Assembly (NCBI GenBank): GCA_029204225.1 | Contig: CM055104.1 | Location: 44,580,841-44,644,840 of the forward strand | DNA from: Diphasiastrum complanatum | Taxonomy: Eukaryota > Streptophyta > Lycopodiopsida > Lycopodiales > Lycopodiaceae | Reading direction: 5' to 3' | DNA length: 64,000 nucleotides | Shown: positions 12,811 to 26,579 of the stretch, piece by piece | How positions within the stretch are numbered: position 1 is the first letter of the stretch | How the letters are laid out: each line of letters opens with the position of its first letter | Notes under the pieces: model-generated | What the model saw: only the letters and a program-made list of their open reading frames with translations | The model's database searches: none | Told to the model about the DNA's origin: nothing | Translations under genes and position numbers: made by a program

Positions 12811-14190
12811 CTCGTAAGGTGAGTGTAGTGAGTGCATACTCACGAGGTGAATGTAGTGAGTGCAGACTAAGCATCTCGGGTTTAGTGTATACGATTTTTC
12901 GTATTGTGGATGTTTATGCTGGTAAACGACGCTCGCAGAAATAAGTCTTGAATTTTGAAAGTCCAAGGATCGAATCGTCAACGTCTTTTCCTTGGTAATA
13001 ACTCATGCTTTTGCTTTTGGATTTTACCTGCAAAATTATTCTGTTGGAGAGGAGGTTTCTTTATTTAGAATTTGGAGTGAGTTTCCACTATTAAGCAATG
13101 GCATTTCAAGACATGAACAATCGAGATATTTCTTCTTGACGATTTCAGATCCATTGCCTTCAGCATTTTATTTATGTATTGAATGGCCATCTATTTTTAT
13201 CTTTGCTTTTTATGTCGTTCTGCATCATTTTGTCTCAGCTTCCGCTCCAACTATTGATCTGCAGCTTTGCTACGAACGATAGTATAAACTATATGTAAAA
13301 GATGGGAAGATTGCTAGAGAATGACAACTTGCAGAGGACAAGATCAGGAAGATATGTACAACTTGGTAGCAACTTTGTCGATGGAGGTAAATCGCCTGAG
13401 CCTAAGACTAATAGATTCTCATTGAGCAACAACGTGAAGTGGCTTAAGTAGCAAGCAAGCTAATCGCAATTAGGCCACAGAATGGGGATTAATGCCTGGA
13501 AAGCATATTAACAACTAGAGGATGAAGAAGGAATTCACAACGATGGAGAGAGCTCCTTTTGCGCAAATGATCAAAGGAGAAATACAACTTGATTGATTTT
13601 CTCAAACAATGTGCACAACAGATGGCATGTGGTGACATGAGAAAGGAAAAGTGAATCCTTTGAAAAATCAAAGAAGAATGATGCTCTTTGGCGACGGTAA
13701 ACAACACTTGGTGTTTTATTATATAGACGCTCTTGTAGCGCGTATCTCTAGAATGGGTGCATGCCTCTACGCTGCTCTTGACAACAATCGCCCATAAAGC
13801 CTACCATCTTCGCATAGAGAATTGCCCCTTTGTTAGAATCTGTCACTTCTACTCCAACCAAATGATCATCAATGCTTGCCAAGTAAAGAGCCGACTTCAT
13901 GAACTGTGGTATTCTATATGACTTTCAGCGGCCATCGCTATTCCGAACAACATCCATATAGTGAAAACAAAATATTTCTCAAGTGAAGTGTGTTTCTCAT
14001 AAACCAATTGATCAACTCACTGTCATCCTTTTGGATGAAGTCGAAACCTCTCATAGTACACGCATAGAAGCGATTCATCTGCTCGATTGTCACCATCGAT
14101 AGAGAATATATGGAGAACGTGAGATATAGCTATGGAAGAGGCATGGAGGGAGCTTCGTAGCTTATTGAGAGAGAGAAAGATAATGGAAGG
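12811..14190. other. Unassigned DNA
   Basis: A 96-codon open frame (12992-13282) has no recognisable domain. I see no other gene-like signal. Confidence 0.4.
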
Positions 14191-14191
14191 C

Positions 14192-14450
14192 TACTGATCA
14201 TCAAGCATCATGATAGGTACATAGTTGACAGATTAGTGGCTTGTAACTGTCCTTCTGTACGATCGTTGTTTGTTTCTAGTAAAACTGAGCATCTGCATGG
14301 TAAACTATCCTCTACATGTTAGAGGCGTTATGACAGCTTGTGTACATGAACATGTGTAGAACAAGTATCCATTGCATAAAAATTACTTTATTACTAAGCT
14401 TTTCTCTGAGTTCTATGCAGTTACGATGTTACATCTCTGAGCGAGGTAAT
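14192..14450 (+). repeat. Direct repeat D, left copy
   Basis: About 255 bp beginning TACTGATCATCAAGCATCATG. It recurs at 15147-15402 at about 90% identity by eye. The central CTCTACATGTTAGAGG is itself a palindrome-like stem. Confidence 0.85.
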
Positions 14451-15146
14451 GCCTTTTGCAGCATCACAGGTAAGAAGAAAGGCACTTTATTTTTGTTGGA
14501 TCATGGACTGTCATGCGTTCGGAGTACCTTTTATATAGACATCTCGAGCTTGGTGTTAAGAGATTTGATAAAGACTGTGGAAGTTGTCTACGAACAAATA
14601 GTAGTTTGGGTGACCTCGACTTGAAAAGTTGTTACACATCCATCTTAGACCACCTCGGTGTGGGCCGAGGGTGCCGATCACTTCTCAGGGTTCCGATTGG
14701 GTGGTCAAGAATGAAGTTCGCTTCGCGAACGAAGGGCATGTACACGGAGGGACGGGCCCTAAAGTGAGGGGAACACAAAAATTTCACAAAAACTACAGAG
14801 CAAACGAGCCAAAAAGAGATAAAAGGTTTAAGCAAATCGTGATGTATCTTGTCAATGTCTTTCTTACCATTTATCGTCGGCTACTTGAGTGGGTCCTCCT
14901 TTTATTTCTCGTTTATGACGGTAGAGCTTCGGCAAAGCTCAGGGCTTTTTTGTTAGTCAGCCTGCCTAGGGGAATGGATTCGTTTCATACTGCCATTGAG
15001 TGGTGGACCACTGGCAATAATGTTTGTCGACCTAACCCTATTGAGATCTTCCCTCCTTTTGTAGTCGGGCAATTCCTTGAAAGAGATTTCTCTCAAATAT
15101 TCAAGGGCCAAAAGCAAAGAAACAAAAATTCAATATCATCAAATCC
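14451..15146. other. GC-richer segment between direct repeats, possibly organelle-derived
   Basis: Composition changes in the middle (about 14590-15100), with small stem-loops TTCGCTTCGCGAA and GAGCTTCGGCAAAGCTC and a 202-codon open frame (14629-15237) that reads past the segment into the right repeat. The stems resemble those of plant mitochondrial DNA, but I cannot name a mitochondrial gene. An organelle insertion is only a guess. Confidence 0.3.
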
Positions 15147-15402
15147 TCTGATCATCAAGCATCATGATAGGTACGCAATTGACAGAAAAGCGACTTGTAA
15201 TTGCACTTCTGTATGGTCGTTGTTGTGTTTATGGTAAAACTGAGCATCTGCATGGTAAACTATCCTCTACATGTTAGAGGCATTATGACAGCTTGTGTAC
15301 ATGAACATGTGTAGAACAAGTATCCATTGCGTAAAAATTACTTTATATCTAAGCTTTTCTCTAAGTTCTATGCAGTTACGATGTTACGTCTTTGAGCAAG
15401 GT
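15147..15402 (+). repeat. Direct repeat D, right copy
   Basis: Matches 14192-14450, including the palindromic CTCTACATGTTAGAGG. Confidence 0.85.
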
Positions 15403-15407
15403 CTAAA

Positions 15408-15725
15408 ATGATGATGTAGTGGCCCTCATTCTTAAGACGATAAGAGAAATGAGAAGAGATGATATCATTCGATAATGCACCTTAGATAATGTGCTCACAA
15501 AGCTACAACATGATTCAACACCATTCTCTCTCAGTCCTCCAAATGGAACTCATCGTAGAACATGTCTTTGCTCATGTGTTCATTTTTCTTTTCAGTCTGA
15601 CATGACGATGTAGTGGCCCTCATTCTTAAGATGACAAGTGACATGAGAGGAGATGATACCATTCGATAATGCACCTTAGATAATGTGCTCACAAAGCTAC
15701 AGCATGATTCGGCACCATTCACTCC
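15408..15725 (+). repeat. Spaced duplication of about 118 bp
   Basis: The block GATGTAGTGGCCCTCATTCT... at 15408-15525 recurs at 15605-15725, both ending GCACCATTC or CACCATTC. Period is about 197 bp. Confidence 0.85.
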
Positions 15726-16005
15726 CTCACCCAGCTCCCACAGCCTCTGGAATTGTAAGCGAACCAATGCGGATTATGGAAAGACATTCTTTTCACACCG
15801 CGTTAGAATTTGAAGGTATGTCTTATGATGAACAAAACATTCACGAAGCTTCTGAAGTTGTACAAAGTAAAGTTGTTTGGCAATGGTCGGATTGGAGATG
15901 CTGTAGACTGAGTACAGATAACATACAGTCGCCAGGAAGCATAGGTTACCAAGACATGGCATTTGCATCATTACTATTTGAGCAACATGAATGATCTCAG
16001 TTCTG

Positions 16006-16817
<812 letters not shown>

Positions 16818-18059
16818 ATGAATAGAAGAAATAGACGAGCCTTTGCTAGACATCGAACCCAAATAAAATACAAAATTGAATTTCGACCCTATTCAAACAC
16901 ATGGTTTGAATTAACTACATTGGAATCTCAGTGGATTGCCTTATGTAATAAAATAGTCACTAATATGAAATGTTGCTCATTATGTGGAGCATCCACATTT
17001 CAACCAACTAACAAAAATATGTTTGTCTCAAAAGACATAAATGAAATACCCCCGTATTCCATTGCTAATACTATTTTGTCTGAATACACAACTGACCAAG
17101 AAACTTCAAACCGATGGTTTGTTTGCATGATGTGCAAAAAAAAAAAATCGAATAAAGTACTTAGTATTCCTATCTCCTAGTTACGCAAGGTCAATCTTGC
17201 AACTTCATCCCATTGAACTACAAACTTTATCTTTAATTGATGTATCGATTGAAACAACACATAGAGCAACAAGCTATTTACAAGGAACAATTGGAAAATG
17301 ATCAACATTCGAAAATCCTATAGTTTGTTTTAATATCAACCTACAAAAATCTAGAGACACTATAGAAACAACAAATATTATAGAAATGTTACTCAACCAC
17401 AATCTTTTAAACAATCTCAATCCTACAATAGCACATCTATTTGAGTCTCATCCTCGAATACAAGAACATAAGGTATAACGAACATTCTTTTATATATTTT
17501 TATTATGAAATATGAAAATAATTTTAAACTTAACTTTATTGCACGATTTTCAAGTTATCACAGAAGAAGATGTAGCATCAACAAGTGCTACAAAGGTATA
17601 TCAAACTCTGTTTATCTATTACATTTTTTAAAGTTTAACTATGCAAATCTACAAAAAGATACGTTAGATAAATTGTTTGAATGTAGGAAAACACACCTCC
17701 ACCAAAAAGAGCACGAAAAACATTCAAATCTACAAATTAGAATGCATCAAAAACAAAAAAAAGTCTACATTGGACAAACAACATCGCTGACAAAAAGATA
17801 TCACCAACACCGTGAAAACCTTCCTTCAAAAATGTTGGCAGATGCATCTCTATATGCTCCTTTTAAAAATAATTTTATTATATCTACAATTTGTACTACT
17901 TGTGACAAAAAGATTGCAAATAATTTAGAATCATTCTATATAGATCTATTTGCTTCATGTGTCTCAAATGGTTATAACATATTAAAAAAAACCTCAAGCA
18001 ATTCCAAAAAATATTGGTACTTGAAAAGGCGTCATATAACTAGACCTTCACCTGCATAG
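16818..18059 (+). pseudogene. Broken AT-rich gene: Cys4 zinc-ribbon-like module plus GIY-YIG-like endonuclease domain
   Basis: The first part (16818-17180) has CSLCG and, 50-odd residues later, CMMC, a Cys4 metal site, with PPYSIANTIL between. After a frame change at an A10 run (17137-17146) the same protein continues as LHPIELQTLSLIDVSIE with one TGA near 17300. Possible short introns at 17473-17563 and 17596-17686 (GT..AG) lead to ENTPPPKRARKTFK, a basic NLS-like patch, although the frames do not join cleanly. The C-terminal piece (17505-18059 frame) reads KVYIGQTTSLTKRYHQHR, then NNLESFYI and NGYNILK. These fit the GIY-YIG fold order YIG, Arg, Glu, Asn. No RT or helicase follows. The LHPIE..SLI stretch recalls Helitron-like N-terminal regions, a weak resemblance. 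Base composition differs from the neighbours. It may be a mobile-element or virus-derived gene relic. Confidence 0.5.
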
Positions 18060-18061
18060 CA

Positions 18062-18425
<364 letters not shown>

Positions 18426-18460
18426 CGCTTCATTGGGGCAAGGATTCTAATCCAAGCCTT

Positions 18461-18800
18461 TAAAATAAACACAACTTAAATCTATTGGTGCTAAGAAAGC
18501 ACAAGGGCACTCACATGATTCATGTGAGTTTTAAGTTGGACCCTTTTAGCTTTTTTATTTGCAACTTGACTTAGGGCCTCTAATGTCATTTTAGAGTTTT
18601 AAGCCCCTAGTCTCTTATTCCTAGGAATTACAACTTGCTATTTGTGCTCATTGGTGGTTGGGCTTATACACACAGGATGCCAATGCCTTGTACTTATTAT
18701 TCTAATGTATTGTGGCGGGGCCCACTAGGCAAGGCTTGGCCAACAGTATTTTAAGTGGTGGGACCCACTTATTTATTTGTATACATGAAATACCTACAAC
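18461..18800. repeat. Repeat R2, left copy
   Basis: About 340 bp matching 59617-59955 in direct orientation, for example GGGCCTCTAATGTCATTT and CTTATTCCTAGGAAT. Probably part of an undefined LTR or other dispersed element. Confidence 0.8.
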
Positions 18801-18988
18801 AGGGTCCACGGCCCAAAGTAGTGCCGGTCCCTCGGCACTAGGCTGCAACTATCGTGAAGGGGCGTTGTTGTCGGTTCGTTTATTGCTAGAACATGGGTGC
18901 TTCAGGAAAAGCGTGGATAGAATTCACTTACATAAAACCTGAGGCTTTATTGATTGTTGATCAGCAAGAAGCTAGACTTGCCAGATTT

Positions 18989-20540
18989 TCAATAATACAC
19001 ATAAGAGTCTGGTGGCCATATCAGATAACCTTGTTCATTGACAATTGGGTAGTCGAGGCATTCCATTGGAGGATCCCAAGATAAATCTTGCTGATATAAT
19101 GGATCTTCATAGATCGGCACAACTGGTCTCAATGTCATAGACTCCCCCATATCATAATGTGGATATGACATGTTTGTTTGATGCTCTTGTCTATCCAGGT
19201 ATTCGAAGTATGCATCAGCCTGACGACTTTCCTCAGCAGTCAATATCATAGATTTAGGACAAGGCTTTATCATTGTAGGTTCTGGTTTGGGGCAATCATC
19301 AACTTTAGTCTTCTCTTGGTCATTGCACTTTCCCATTGAAGGCTGCGTGATGGCACTTTTTCTTGGATCTTGTGCTGAATTGCCTTCAAGATGCCATGTT
19401 GACGCTAGTCCCCTTTGTAATTCATCACTAAGAATTCTTCGCATTGAGTGCAAAAAAAGCCCTGACAGAATCTGCTGGAGTTCCTCGGTGGAAGGGTTAC
19501 CACAAGCGCATGTCGTTCTACATAGGCCAAATTCCTCCTGGCTGTTTGTGAATTTCTCATCAAGCAATCTCGGCATGGATGATTAACTCTGCATTGTGAA
19601 CATGAGGAATCAAATGTTGACGAATCCCCTCGGTGTGGACATTCAGCACGTTGGTGGTTTCCTCCACATCCATAGCACCTAACTGAGTGTAGTATGCCAT
19701 CACCTCTAAGCTGATAGGCATACACCAGTAACAGATTTCCCTTAGGATCTTCCACAAAATAGACTAGTAGGCTATTATGGTCCTCCATTGAATTCGGTGA
19801 CATGCAAGACGATACAACCAAAACTTCTACCTTGCCATTGTTTGTTGAAGAAACTCGTGATTTAAATGGATCAATCTGACATCCACCCTTCTGGTGAGCT
19901 CCTTGTTGGCTTGATTCTGCTTCTGACCGTTGAACCGCTGGATCTTGCTGTCGACAAGCCTGTTGCTCTGTATTTTGTCCTTTTAACAAGCGCAGATTCT
20001 TTATTGGACACCTAGTATCTGGATGATCTCCAAAGCAGAAGGTACATTCGTCCTTCTCAAGAAACTTAATAGAGCGAGCATAAGCTTGCTGACAACTTAA
20101 AGTGCAAGGTTCTGGATCTTCCACTGCACTTTGTTGCCTTGCATGGGATTCCATTCTTGTTGGATCATTGCTCGTTGTCGACCTTTGTTCCTCTGATTCC
20201 CCATCTAAATAGGGAAAATTCTTCTTCCCGAATGAGATTTTCATCTTGGCAGCATCCTTACAGAGTTGTATAGGTGACGCATAGGATGCTAATTCTGCCA
20301 TACCAGATCTAATTCTTTTGGGCAGTCCAGCATAGTATTTTGCCATGACGATCTGTTCAAGAATCGGTGGATTACAATCCTTCACTAGATGATAGATCTG
20401 ATAGGTGTAGTCTCAAATTGTTTCAGCAGGGAACTTTTTAAATTTCGATAATCCTACAAGGGCGGTCTCCATAGTTCAGCACTAGAATGTCGCAAAGTAG
20501 CTGGTTGGTGAATTGCTTCAAGATTTTCTCAATGTCTCTA
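18989..20540 (-). pseudogene. Ty3-type gag relic with three zinc-knuckle-like motifs
   Basis: Reads right to left. The main open part 20385-19405 begins MKDCNPPILEQIVMAKYYAGLP, a typical gag core tail, and a further stop-containing piece extends to about 20540. It carries CTFCFGDHPDTRC, CYGCGGNHQRAEC and CSQCRVNHPCRDC, which are CX2CX3H-type knuckles. After a frame change near 19500 it continues to 18989, ending in an acidic, Pro/Tyr-rich tail (PPDSYVYY). No protease or RT follows downstream, so it is a gag-only fragment or a separate gag-only element. Gag binds RNA and forms the element particle. Confidence 0.6.
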
Positions 20541-21059
20541 GTGTTCCAACTTTTTTTTTTTTCTTTTTTTTTGAAGTGGAAGAAGAAAAAGAAGAGAAGA
20601 AAGGAATTAAGAAAGAGGGATCTGTATGGATGTGAGCAGAAATAGAAATGGATTTAACAGATAACCGCAATGAAAGTTATACTGTCAAGAAAATATGGAG
20701 ATGGACAAAAGAGTGTGGACAGAAGAGTAATGAATGGCTGGTATGGATGATGGTGGAAACTGATTTTTCTTAGTACTGATCAACTTGATCTGAGGTTCAT
20801 TCACTTGGTTCAATCTAGGGATGTTGAATCTTGATGGATATTGTGACTGCAACCTAAATTTGACAAGATCTGATCAGTTTCAGTTGACTAATAGTGTGAT
20901 TTTAGCCCCTTTTCTTGGTTCTTTGTGGTTTTTTTTTTTTTTGAGATTTCTTCAAATTTGAGTGAATCTAACCTTCAACCTTCCTACAGTAGCTGTATAT
21001 GGACCATTTCTAGACAATGTGAGTTTTGCAAGAGTTCTTGATGGGCAGATTTGTCAGGA
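20541..21059. other. Unassigned DNA
   Basis: Contains T-rich and A-rich stretches near 20550-20590 and 20930. No gene seen. Probably element leader DNA upstream of the minus-strand gag. Confidence 0.35.
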
Positions 21060-21470
21060 TCTTGAAAAAACTCAGTTTTTTGCACTTTTTCTTAAATATT
21101 TCTAAATCTAACCATTGGATCTTCACAAAAATTTTACAGTAGCCAAATCTTGGTTAGATATATCTAAAAAACTCTTTGCAAAGGTTATTTCCTAGCAGAT
21201 CTCAAAAAATCATGGAAAAAGTGCATTTGTTTGGGGTCTTTTTGCAAAATTTTGAGATTTTCTGGGAAAAAACCCTCATAGACTGGTATGCACTTGTATC
21301 TCAGTTAGATTCAACTGCTCACCAATCTGCGACAGTTACTTCCCAAGGAAACTCAAAAAATCTTGACAAAGTGTATTTTTTGTGGTTTTTTTTTGCAAAA
21401 TTTTAATATTTTCTGGGAAAAAACCCTTTCAGACTGGTATGCACTTGTATCTTAGTCACTTGTAAAATAA
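21060..21470. repeat. Tandem repeat, period about 151 bp
   Basis: Two clear units start at 21201 and 21352 (CTCAAAAAATC...TTTTGCAAAATTTT...TTTTCTGGGAAAAAACCCT...ACTGGTATGCACTTGTATCT). A more diverged one lies before 21200. Confidence 0.75.
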
Positions 21471-21507
21471 GTCATTTTATCTATGATACAATATGTAGCT
21501 CAAATAG

Positions 21508-21836
21508 AAACTGTGTAACTTTTGAACGACAGATTGAATTGAGACGAGTATAGCACCATTAGAAATCCCTTGACAAGAGCTTTCCAACGACAACCAACAT
21601 GACCTAGTTCTGAGCCACGGGTAAAAAGATGATCAAACTCGTCAACCGCGCTCAAGACCAATATAAGATTGACCATTGAGTTTGACCATACAATACTTTG
21701 ACTAAGAATATATTTTTATCCGTAGTTCAAAACTGGACATGTTGGGTGTCGTTGGAAAGCTCTCATCAAGGGATTTCTAATGGCACTATACTCGTCTCAA
21801 TCCGAACTATCATTCAAAAGTTACAATTTTTTTTAT
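21508..21836. repeat. Large imperfect inverted repeat (foldback)
   Basis: The arm at about 21508-21620 is the reverse complement of about 21720-21836, at about 85% by eye. Shared blocks include GAGACGAGTATAG, CATTAGAAATCCCTTGA and GAGCTTTCCAACGAC. The centre also carries GATCAAACTCG paired with GAGTTTGACC. The transcript would form a long hairpin. Confidence 0.8.
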
Positions 21837-22032
21837 AGCCAAAGACTATAATATACAGAGAATGGTTAACCATCGAATACTGTGTGGGCAAGATGACGGG
21901 CATGAAGAGATTTTATTTTTGTATTTTATATTGCAAGAAATTTTTCATCCTTCAAGGCAATCCTTATAGGGCCCTTTTCAAGGCCAAATTTTCTCTAATG
22001 CATAATAAACTCCCAAAGTTTTAACTTGTAGA

Positions 22033-22560
22033 TCACGTATGATCCATTGTTGATGCATCATCATTCTCTTCTTGGACCACTGGCTTGATTGTCCATGTGA
22101 TTGGATCAACTTTGACTACATGCTCACGATTTGCAAATGTAATCTTTTCAGTCCCCCAGTTATGAATTACTTGTGCAACTCGTAACCATGGACGTCCATA
22201 AGACACGATAAACATTTGGTGCATCAGGTAAGTCCATTACTACAAAAGTAATGACAAATTGAACTCTAGCAATCTTGACATGTATTATATCTTCTACCAT
22301 GCTCTTAGGTTGTGATCAGTTAGCTAGCTTGACAACAAAACCTGCAGACTTCATCCTTGTAAGGCCCCATTTTGCACATAGCTTTGTTGAGATCAAGTTA
22401 ACTCCTGAACCTCCATCTACCATAGCCGCCTCTTTACCAAACTGTCTACGTTGCATTGGAAGGGTGGTGTTTTTTTGCTCACTTTTTCAAATATCCCCTA
22501 CATTGAGTACTTTGTTTGATTCTTCAAACCCGACACAAAAGAGTGGCTCATGGTGGGCTA
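22033..22560 (-). pseudogene. Ty3-type aspartic protease relic
   Basis: In the minus frame upstream of 22224 I read AAMVDGGSGVNLIS, the D-G/S-G active site of a retroviral-type protease, then a VKLAN stretch with one stop. The 22224-22033 part reads GRPWLRVAQVIHNWGTEKITFANREHVV, the protease flap and C-terminal region. Relative to the gag relic at 18989-20540 the order is reversed (protease lies 5' of gag), so these are probably two separate insertions or a rearranged element. Confidence 0.55.
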
Positions 22561-22641
22561 TTGGTTCAATCTAAGTCAATTTCTCTATTAATATATCTTG
22601 AAGGATTCTTCATGATGATGTAACTGAGTATTAACATATGT

Positions 22642-23218
22642 TGTGAAATATTCAACTAGTTTAATCATATTTGCTACATTTGTTTATTTGACAAATTGAG
22701 GCCAACTTCAAATTAGACTCAGAGTTTGACTTTTCAAAGTTAATTAGTCTAAATTTCATTTGAATAAATACTTTTTAAAAGTGTTGGGAAAGTTTTACAT
22801 TTTGGAGGGAAAGCCAAGTGGCCAAATAGGGTTTGGACATGTTATAAAAGGATGTAACTCGTAGAGAAGCAGATCTTCTCTCTTCTCTATCTCATTTCAT
22901 GCTTATACATGGTTCTCTTGGATTCTACGATCCAGTGGTGAACTATACTTGTCATATCTTGCAATTCTATGTGTAGAATGATCTATATTTGCTATTTTCA
23001 GGTTCACACGTGTGAAATTCAGTAGCTTGCTAGTCTTGTACGGACATCAATAGTAATTTATGATTTGATTCATGTTTGATCAATTTCTATTAGAGTTTGC
23101 ATTCTATTTTGTGTGTAGATGCTGATTTTTCTACATTGGCAAGCATGGCGGAATAGCTTGTTTTGTAACCAAAGATCTTTAGTAGTTTTGGATCTGAATT
23201 GATCCCAAATCTTTCACA
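22642..23218 (+). repeat. 5' LTR of copia copy 2
   Basis: 577 bp, TGTGAAATATTCAAC to AAATCTTTCACA. It is missing an internal block relative to copy 1, and is followed by TAGTATCAAAGC, a primer site with mutations. A TATAAAAG lies at 22843-22850. Confidence 0.88.
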
Positions 23219-23818
23219 TAGTATCAAAGCTTGTATTTCAGATTATGAAGGAGGCAATCACATCTATCAATGATTTGGAGAAGATATCAATTCTAGAGCA
23301 TGCTAGATTGGATTCTATACCAAAATAGAAATTCTTGCATTTGTATATTGGATCTTTTGTAGATCAAAACCCTATATAGGTTTATAAACTTGATCAATTC
23401 TGATTTTTGAATTCACATGTTGGATTTGGCTGATTTTTGGATCATTGGATTAGCCTGAGTGGTGGCTAATAGATTGCATATCAAATTTTTAGCATTTGCA
23501 TGTAGATCTTGAAATTTCAATTTTTTTTTTTATTTTGTCTAAACTCTAATTTTGATTAGGTCTCTAGATAGTGAGGTTGCTAGATTTCATTTGAGTGTGT
23601 TTTAATTTTAAGAAGTGGCAAGAGTCATTAGATTGAGGATAGATCATAGGTTGATCAAGATTTCATGATTCTATGTGTTGATTTGCTTGGTATAAGTGCT
23701 AGAAGAGAATTGAGTAGTTTCAAATCTTTGTGATTTCTCTTTGAAAACATTTTTTGTTGTTCAAAGAAGTGCTTTGTGCAATGATACAGGCTAAAAGAGA
23801 ATATCAGGTCATTGCTAC

Positions 23819-25882
23819 ATGGCAACATCAAGTGGAGTCATGTTGGAAGCCAATGATAGGCCGCTTACCTCAAGTAGCTATTCATTGTGGAAAGTGAGGA
23901 TGGAATCACTTCTTGAGATGAATGATGTTTTGGATATTGTTGTAGGTTTGGAGAAGAGGCCAACAACACAACAAGATCAATTGAGGTATGACAAGAGAGC
24001 CAAAAGGGCTCTACACATGATCAAGATAAATGCTACCAATGAGTTTCTTAAGGAAGTTGGTAAGTGTACTTCATCAAGTGAGGCTTGGGAAGCTTTGAAG
24101 AAGCTTTATGAGTCCAAGTCTACTTTTAGAGTGTCGACTCTAAAAAGACAAATCTTTTCTTGTTTTCAAAAGAGTGCAACACTTTTGTTTTGAGAGTGAA
24201 AGCATTGAATGATGAGTTAGCTTGCATTGATGAAAACATTAAGGAAGGAGATCTTGTTCAAGTGCTTCTTAGTGGTTTGTTGGATGACCATTCTAACATT
24301 GTTCAGAGTTTATCTATTCAAAAGACTTTGCCAAGTTTGATGGATCTTCAAGAGATCTTGATCAATAAGAATATAGACTTCAAGCAAGAGGTGGATCTAC
24401 ATCGACACTTCAAGAGGAGGTTGTGTTCACAAATGAAAAACTCAAAGGAAGCAAAAGTAAGTGGTCTAAAGGGCAAGGTCAAGGGAAGGCTTCTTCAAAT
24501 GGCAAAAATAAGGATAGATCAAATATCAAGTGCTTCTATTGTGGCATCAAAGGACACTTTGCTAGTGAGTGCTACAAGAAGAAGAGAGATCAAGGAGACA
24601 AGTAAGGTAATCTTACTTTTGATGGGGATGGTTTGGATGTTCAAGATGCAAATGATGATGCTTTTGTGATGTCTTTATGTATGCTTGTTAATGATGGAGA
24701 TCTAGATCCATGGTGGATTAATAGTGAAACAAGTTCACACATGACTTTTCACAAAGAGTACTTCACTTCTTTGTTGGCATATGGAGATGACAAGTGGGTG
24801 TGTGATCTACATGACCAATGATGGTGAGTGTGCAATCAAAGGGATTGGCACAATTCCTATTTCTCTCTCTACAAATAGGAATGTTCATTTGGAGGATGTC
24901 TTGTTTATTCCATCTATTACCAAGAACTTGCTTAGTGTGAGTCAAATGCTAAGCAAAGGCCTCAAGGTTGAGTTTGTTGGAGATGCTTGTATGATCAAAA
25001 GAAAGGATGTCTTGATTGGAAAAGGTAAAAGGCAAGGAAGGTTGCTTGTGTTATTGCTAACCAAGTTGGATATGTTGCAAGAGAGCAAATACATATTCAA
25101 GAGGTTTGGCATAGAAGGATGGGACACCTCAACTTCCAGTCATTGGAGGTAATGGCTAGAAAGAAGGTCATGATAGGTCTTCCAAGTTCCTTAAGTAGCA
25201 TCACTCATGTTTGTGAGTCTTATACTTTGTGTAAGTCACATAGACTACCTTATACTAGACCTACAAAGTCTTTTCAACTTGTACATTCGGATATTCATGG
25301 AATTACTACAATTAGCAATAGTGGAGCTAAGATGTATGTAACTTCCATTGATGATTTTAGTATATTTGTTGGATATATCTACTAAAGAGCAAATATGAAG
25401 TGTATGATATCTTTGTTAAGTTCAAGAATGAAAAGGAGAACCAATTTTCCACAATGATCAAGTGCTTGAGAAGTGACAATGGTGGTGAGTACATATCTAC
25501 CAAGTTCAAGGCCCATGGGATCAAGAGAGACTATACAACACCAAGGACCCCACAAGAAAATGGAGTGGATGAAAGGAGGAATAGGACTTTATGTGAAAGT
25601 GCTAGAACCATGAGGTTAAGTGCTAATCTTGATAAACCATTTTGGGATCAAGCTGTGTTGTGTGCCAATTTCTTGTGCAATAGGTGGCCGAGTGCTATTT
25701 TGGATGGAAGGACACCTTTTGAGATGCTATTCAAGAGGAGGCCAAGTGTCAACTTTATGAAAACTTTTGGATGCACATGCTATGTCAACATTACTCTTAA
25801 TGATAGGACCAAGGAGAATCCATCTTCAAGGAAAGGTATTTTTGTTGGATATAGTGAGATGAGTGTTGATATAGTGAGGTGA
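23819..25882 (+). pseudogene. Copia gag-protease-integrase relic
   Basis: Starts ATGGCAACATCAAGTGGAG like copy 1. Several indels change frame: near 24170 in gag (the NEESPS coding part is lost), near 24370, and near 24800. Zinc knuckle CFYCGIKGHFASEC is intact. The protease is damaged, reading WWINSETSSHMT in place of WWIDSGASSHMT, so the catalytic Asp is lost. The integrase pieces 25119-25385 and 25400-25882 keep HSDIHG and SDNGGEY, but a stop and frame change separate them and the third acid lies in DERRNRTL. The coding part is then cut off. Confidence 0.85.
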
Positions 25883-26374
<492 letters not shown>

Positions 26375-26579
26375 AACACATCTGTCATGTCCGTTATTAA
26401 TGGCGTGCATGGCTCATAGTTTCAAAATATGATTTGACAAATCAGTCTTAATGATGGTAAGACCGTTTATAAAATGGAAATAATGAAAAGAAATAAAAAA
26501 TAAATCCGGTTTTATGTATAAGCGTAAACACGTGGGAGGAAATTTAACATGTCCATCATTTTAAATAGATGGATACAAA

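Larger units (their letters stand above)
22642..25882 (+). mobile_element. Ty1/copia, same family as copy 1, 3'-truncated (copy 2)
   Basis: 5' LTR, mutated primer site and gag to integrase are present. The element stops inside the post-integrase region (GYSEMSVDIVR) and no 3' LTR follows. It is more damaged than copy 1. Confidence 0.9.

Noticed and set aside
14629-15237. 202-codon open frame as a gene
   Set aside because: No recognisable domain; it reads out of the distinct segment into the direct repeat, so the frame is probably fortuitous.
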